Part shown: positions 63,669 to 64,000 of the stretch, one piece after another
Layout of the letters: every line of letters starts with the position of its first letter
How positions within the stretch are numbered: the first letter of the stretch is position 1
Assembly (NCBI RefSeq): GCF_900290195.1
Contig: NZ_OLMF01000004.1
Location: 981,501-1,045,500 of the forward strand
Length of the DNA stretch: 64,000 nt
Source of the DNA: Anaerococcus marasmi
GTDB lineage: Bacteria > Bacillota > Clostridia > Tissierellales > Peptoniphilaceae
Reading direction: 5' to 3'
Translations under genes and position numbers: made by a program
The notes under the pieces: generated by a model
What the model saw: the letters and a program-made list of their open reading frames with translations, nothing else
What the model was told of the DNA's origin: nothing
Databases searched by the model: none

Positions 63669-64000
63669 TCATTCCTCTTTCAAAAACAATAGCTTGCGGC
63701 TATCTATAGCAAAATACTTTGGCCCATCGTGAAACTCTTTATACTCTTCCTTATCTATTTCAATCCTCAAATCATCATACTTTTTATCATCATGATTTAA
63801 AATTACAAGGAAGGAGTCGATATTTTCAATTAGACGAAATTCTTCTATTCTTATAAAATCGTCATTTAAGGCCCTATCACTTAAGATTATATCCCTGCTT
63901 CTTAGGGCACATAGATTTGCTTCGGGCTTAATCTTAGTCTTAGTCTTTAGCCTTATCCCCCAAGTCTTAAGAAATATTTCGTCCTTCACAATCTCAAAAT
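63669..64000 (-). CDS. C-terminal part of a protein running off the window (possibly a ModC-type ATPase TOBE region)
   Basis: The frame is open past a GTG at 63989 to the right edge (FEIVKDEIFLKTWG), so only the last 110 residues are seen. They contain NLCALRSRDIILSDRAL, similar to the C-terminal domain of molybdate or tungstate import ATPases (xxGIRxxDIxxS). The position before moaA supports molybdate transport, but no ATPase motif is within the window. It overlaps the moaA region by a few bases. Confidence 0.4.
   Translation of the reverse strand, partial: FEIVKDEIFLKTWGIRLKTKTKIKPEANLCALRSRDIILSDRALNDDFIRIEEFRLIENIDSFLVILNHDDKKYDDLRIEIDKEEYKEFHDGPKYFAIDSRKLLFLKEE

Overview
The window is 64 kb of AT-rich DNA from a low-GC Gram-positive anaerobe. 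Protein style and gene content (PRD/PTS sugar operon, ECF-truA block, BrnQ, NhaC, anaerobic purine cluster, group IIC intron) suggest the Peptoniphilaceae, probably Anaerococcus or a close relative. That placement is inference from recall, not a search. No rRNA, tRNA or CRISPR was seen. About 45 genes are supported. Two run off the edges: a PRD regulator at the left and a short C-terminal fragment at the right.

Layout. 1-6.1 kb: a plus-strand lactose/cellobiose-type PTS operon (regulator, IIA, TIM-barrel protein, IIB, IIC) ending in an intracellular GH35 beta-galactosidase. 6.1-7.3 kb: transposase remnants and a dispersed repeat. 7.3-18 kb: trkH-trkA potassium uptake, nhaC, a membrane protein, an isochorismatase-like hydrolase, a radical SAM protein, an M20 amidohydrolase, alanine dehydrogenase and a Cof-type HAD phosphatase. 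18-24.8 kb: a large repeat block, uvrBA, then an array of consecutive hairpins and a second repeat block. 24.8-31 kb: a zinc-sensing ArsR, HMA protein and P1B ATPase operon, brnQ, a compact convergent locus that looks like a par/fst type I toxin-antitoxin, and recQ. Near-identical inverted repeats flank this segment. 31.9-33.7 kb: a group IIC intron lying just after a terminator. 33.7-41 kb: a DUF4097-like protein, a small membrane protein, truA, ecfT, ecfA2, ecfA1, an L,D-transpeptidase with an apparent ATT start, and an RlmL-type methyltransferase.

41.6-59 kb is the metabolic centrepiece. Genes ygeX, ygeW, ygeY, a sodium:solute symporter, arcC, ygfK, ssnA, two NCS2 purine permeases and xdhABC lie on one strand. 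The series starts at a consensus promoter overlapped by a 12-bp palindrome and faces a divergent FadR-type GntR regulator. The genes correspond to the E. coli yge-xdh-ygf set and to gene sets linked to anaerobic uric acid and purine breakdown in gut bacteria. The likely logic is uptake, hydroxylation, ring opening, then carbamoyl transfer (YgeW) with ATP recovery (ArcC) and diaminopropionate cleavage to pyruvate and ammonia (YgeX). The hydantoinase-like gene ygeZ/hyuA is absent from the window, and YgfK lacks most of its NAD(P)H-binding fold. Molybdenum cofactor genes moaA, moaC, a MOSC protein, a MoeA-like protein and mogA/moaB follow at 60.4-63.7 kb and would supply XdhA.

The most unusual content outside genes is several families of palindromic repeats. 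One is a 200-bp MITE-like element in two near-identical copies, each flanked by its own direct repeat. Another is a set of nested hairpins whose stems differ while the apical motif is kept. A third has IS-like GGGGCTGTTGCAAAA ends.
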